NCBI GenBank assembly: GCA_030623035.1
Contig: JAUXFK010000003.1
Location: forward strand, 1 to 35,910
Direction of reading: 5' to 3'
DNA length: 35,910 nt
Source: Deltaproteobacteria bacterium
Lineage (GTDB): Bacteria; Desulfobacterota; UBA8473
How positions within the stretch are numbered: position 1 is the stretch's first letter; each line of letters opens with the position of its first letter. Under the pieces are notes generated by a model, which saw only the letters and a program-made list of their open reading frames with translations, was not told the origin of the DNA and ran no database searches. Position numbers and translations under genes: made by a program. This document shows, piece by piece, positions 33,623 through 35,910 of the stretch.

Positions 33623-34764
33623 ATGGATAGGTTGTTGATCATTTCCAATAGGTTGCCGGTCAGTATTGAAAAAAGAAAGGGTGCTTTGCACTTTCATCCG
33701 AGTGTTGGAGGTTTAGCAACTGGCTTAAGTGCGTTATATAAATCATACAGTAGCATATGGATAGGTTGGCCTGGGATAGCGCTGGATAATATCAAAGAAG
33801 GAGCGGAAGAGATCGAGACAAAATTGATGTCCGAGCTTGACTGCAAACCTATTTTCCTCTCACAAACCGATATTGAAAAGTACTATCATGGTTTTAGTAA
33901 TCGGACACTATGGCCGCTCTTCCATTACTTTCCCCAATATGTAGTCAATGATAGAAGTTTCTGGGAGGCCTATAAAAGGGTAAATAAGCTTTTCAGTGAT
34001 TCTGTCCTGGAGATTGCAAGAAAAGGGGATACAATATGGATACACGATTTTCACTTAATGTTACTCCCAAGTCTAATAAGGGAGAAATTGCCTGATGCAG
34101 CGATAGGCTTTTTTCAGCATATACCCTTTCCATCTTTTGAGATCTTTCGCTTGCTTCCATGGCGTGAGGAAATCCTGGAAGGTTTATTAGGGGCTGATTT
34201 GATAGGTTTCCATACGTATGATTATGCAAGACATTTTCTATTAAGTGTGCACCGGTTGTTAGGTTACGAATATAGTATGGGTCAAATCAATGCCCATGAT
34301 CGCATAATTCGAGTAGATACATTCCCAATGGGGATAGATTATGCACGATTTTCAAATGCTGTTTATAATCCAGAAGTAAAAAAAGAGATTGCCAATTTAC
34401 AAGACAAGCTACATGACCGTAAAATAATAATATCAATAGATCGGTTAGACTACACAAAAGGAATTCCACAGCGCCTGGAAGCTTTTTCAGCCTTTTTGAA
34501 TAGAAACCCGGAGTATAAAGAGAAGGTGAGTTTTATCCTGGTTGCTGTTCCTTCCCGTACACAGGTAGAACATTATCGGTTACTGAAGAAGGAGGTAGAC
34601 GAACTTACCGGTAAGATTAATGGGGAGCATGGAAGGATTGGTTGGGTACCTGTTTGTTATCTTTACCGCTTTTTAGATTTTCCTGCACTTGTTGCTTTAT
34701 ATATTGTCGCTGATGTTGCTGTTGTTACCCCCCCCCCATTAGGGACGGCATGAATCTCATAGCA
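33623..34764 (+). pseudogene. otsA: Trehalose-6-phosphate synthase, frameshifted and truncated
   Basis: GT20 family enzyme joining UDP-glucose and glucose-6-phosphate. Start ATG follows TTGGAGG. Intact parts: ISNRLPVSIEKRKG, VGGLATGLSALY, WIHDFHLMLLPSLI, FFQHIPFPSFEIFRLLPWRE, ISIDRLDYTKGIPQRLEAF and DVAVVTP. The frame breaks in a run of ten C (34728-34737): in another frame it continues as IRDGMNLIAL, the expected next motif, but then diverges and stops, so the C-terminal quarter of the GT-B fold is missing. The C-run alone could be a sequencing error; the loss after about 34762 could not. Confidence 0.8.
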
Positions 34765-34787
34765 TTGCACCAATGTGGAGGCCTTGT

Positions 34788-35671
34788 ATGATCTTTGAAG
34801 GTATAGCTATAGGAATTTTAACAAATTTATTCTCTCCAGAAAACATTCAGAAAATATACGATAGGCTGAGAAAGAAAAAAAGAACGCAAAAAATTGAAAT
34901 AAAGGATATCAGAAAATTCTGGAAGATATATAGGACAAGCGAGCTTGAACTGAAAGATGGTATGCTTATAAAGATAAAAGGGACTCTTTCAAAGTACGCA
35001 CCAATGATTATTGGCGATCCTAAGGAGAAGAGGGAACTTCATGAACAATATCGAAAAAAGTTGGACAAAGAAAAGGTAAAGGAGACCAGCGTAATTGATC
35101 CTATACTTAGTTTGACTTCAGGGAATACTGTGTGGCGTATAAACCCAATTGGTGATTTTATATACTTTGGATTATACCAAGGTATAGCAAGAAATTCAAT
35201 TCCGGTTTTTGTTAGAAACGACTATTATAGTTCAATAGAGGGGATTTTTTTAAAGATGATAATCCGTACTGTGTAGATGTAGTTCTAACTGGAATTTTGG
35301 GGGAATTTCCTTCCGAAACTATCAAGAAAGTCGAGGTTATTGGGGAGGGGCCAGTTCATGGATTATTTGTAGGTGATGATAATACAAAAATAGAATATCT
35401 GAAAGAAGCAAGCTATTTAGATGGAGACATTTGGATTGCTCTGAAATATGAAGAAGGAGAACATATGATTAGTAGATTTCTTGATCTTGGAGATATCGAG
35501 GACTTTGAAGACGAATGTGAAAAATTGAAAGAAGATATCAAAAATATTTGTTCAAAGTTATCAAATTCAAAAGTAATTTTACAATTTGACCAAATCCATC
35601 GACTTTTGTCTGTAAAACAGACAATTGAAATTGGGGATTGCTGGAAAAAGCTTTACAATAAATCCAAATAA
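34788..35671 (+). pseudogene. Unknown gene with one frameshift
   Basis: I do not recognise this protein. One frame runs from ATG 34788 to 35276 (with a hydrophobic start MIFEGIAIGILTNLF, then a Lys-rich stretch) and the next from about 35250 to 35671. Restoring one T in the T7 run at 35244-35250 joins them through FFKDDNPYCVDVVLTGILGE into about 294 residues. The C-terminal part is acidic with a likely helix (FEDECEKLKEDIKNICSKL). Either a real frameshift or a homopolymer error. It begins just after the truncated otsA. Confidence 0.6.
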
Positions 35672-35699
35672 TTTACAGTTTTTATCGTTTATTAATAAT

Positions 35700-35910
35700 A
35701 TGGAGATTTACGAAATAGATGTCATAGAATGTCTCAAAAAGTTTGGTATATAGACAGATAAGCTACTTGTAACCCAGATGTCAAGGTTTGATAAGTGGGA
35801 AGCCCCAGAAGGTGTAATAAAAGTACTTAGGCTTGTTGAGCGAGATGTTGGAGAACAGATGAGAATGACCCGTATCAGCATTATTTCCATTCTTACATTA
35901 ACGATTCTGC
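35700..35910 (+). pseudogene. Unknown gene with in-frame TAG, cut by the window edge
   Basis: ATG 35700 opens a frame MEIYEIDVIECLKKFGI, stops at TAG (35751-35753) and continues in the same frame to the window end as TDKLLVTQMSRFDKWEAPEG and onwards, finishing in a hydrophobic ISIISILTLTIL (possible membrane helix). Alternatively translation starts at ATG 35778 and the upstream part is not coding. Not recognised. It lies 28 bp after the previous gene. Confidence 0.4.

Noticed and set aside
35751..35753. In-frame TAG as a recoded (pyrrolysine) codon
   Set aside because: TAG ends normal genes in this window (gpsA, uppP, tnpA), so simple nonsense mutation or a downstream start is more likely.

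Overview
The window looks like chromosome from an AT-rich, Gram-negative, probably anaerobic bacterium. LolA, a heptose-7-phosphate kinase (RfaE1), UppP and a proteobacterial-length GyrB with the large C-terminal insert indicate an outer membrane with LPS. A giant fused 2-hydroxyacyl-CoA dehydratase-type activase, a DUF4416 gene, an HD-GYP protein and a SDR resembling anaerobic cyclic acyl-CoA dehydrogenases fit Desulfobacterota or a neighbouring phylum such as Nitrospirota. That placement is inferred from gene content only.

Layout. 95-25782 is one long plus-strand series of housekeeping genes: parA-parB, gyrB, gyrA, a TPR lipoprotein, gpsA, the activase/dehydratase fusion, a PIN-TRAM membrane protein, ispD, ispF, plsC, uppP, ftsK, lolA, then rfaE1-DUF4416-yicC-remA-gmk. 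25943-33059 is a minus-strand block: an IS200-like tnpA, argC, rpsI and rplM (with a clear promoter and terminator), an HD-GYP protein with a HEAT-repeat partner, and a SDR. 33623-35910 returns to the plus strand and is decaying: otsA is frameshifted and truncated, followed by two unknown genes carrying a frameshift and an in-frame stop.

The most unusual aspect is the space between the genes. Nearly every large intergenic gap holds one or more small non-coding repeats (MITE-like) of at least five end-types. Most are bounded by TA, some are nested in each other, some have exchanged ends. One family (1891-2158, 4714-4988, 13672-13948, 27613-27873) has long inverted arms whose bases change together in both arms. 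A second, at 15797-16227 and 18487-18764, forms an inverted pair around ispF-plsC-uppP whose core is flipped relative to its flanks. A third ends exactly on the stop codon of the tnpA gene. A 241-bp palindrome lies between a strong promoter and otsA. No transposase of the TA-targeting (IS630/Tc1-mariner) type is in the window, so these would have to be moved in trans.

Two RNA-level candidates stand out. A GC-rich structured segment follows lolA (21813-21978). A leader just ahead of rfaE1 has its own promoter, a long-range stem and a strong terminator ending only 21 nt before the start codon, as expected for conditional termination. The HD-GYP and HEAT proteins also appear to share a common N-terminal domain, which suggests a two-protein signalling module.
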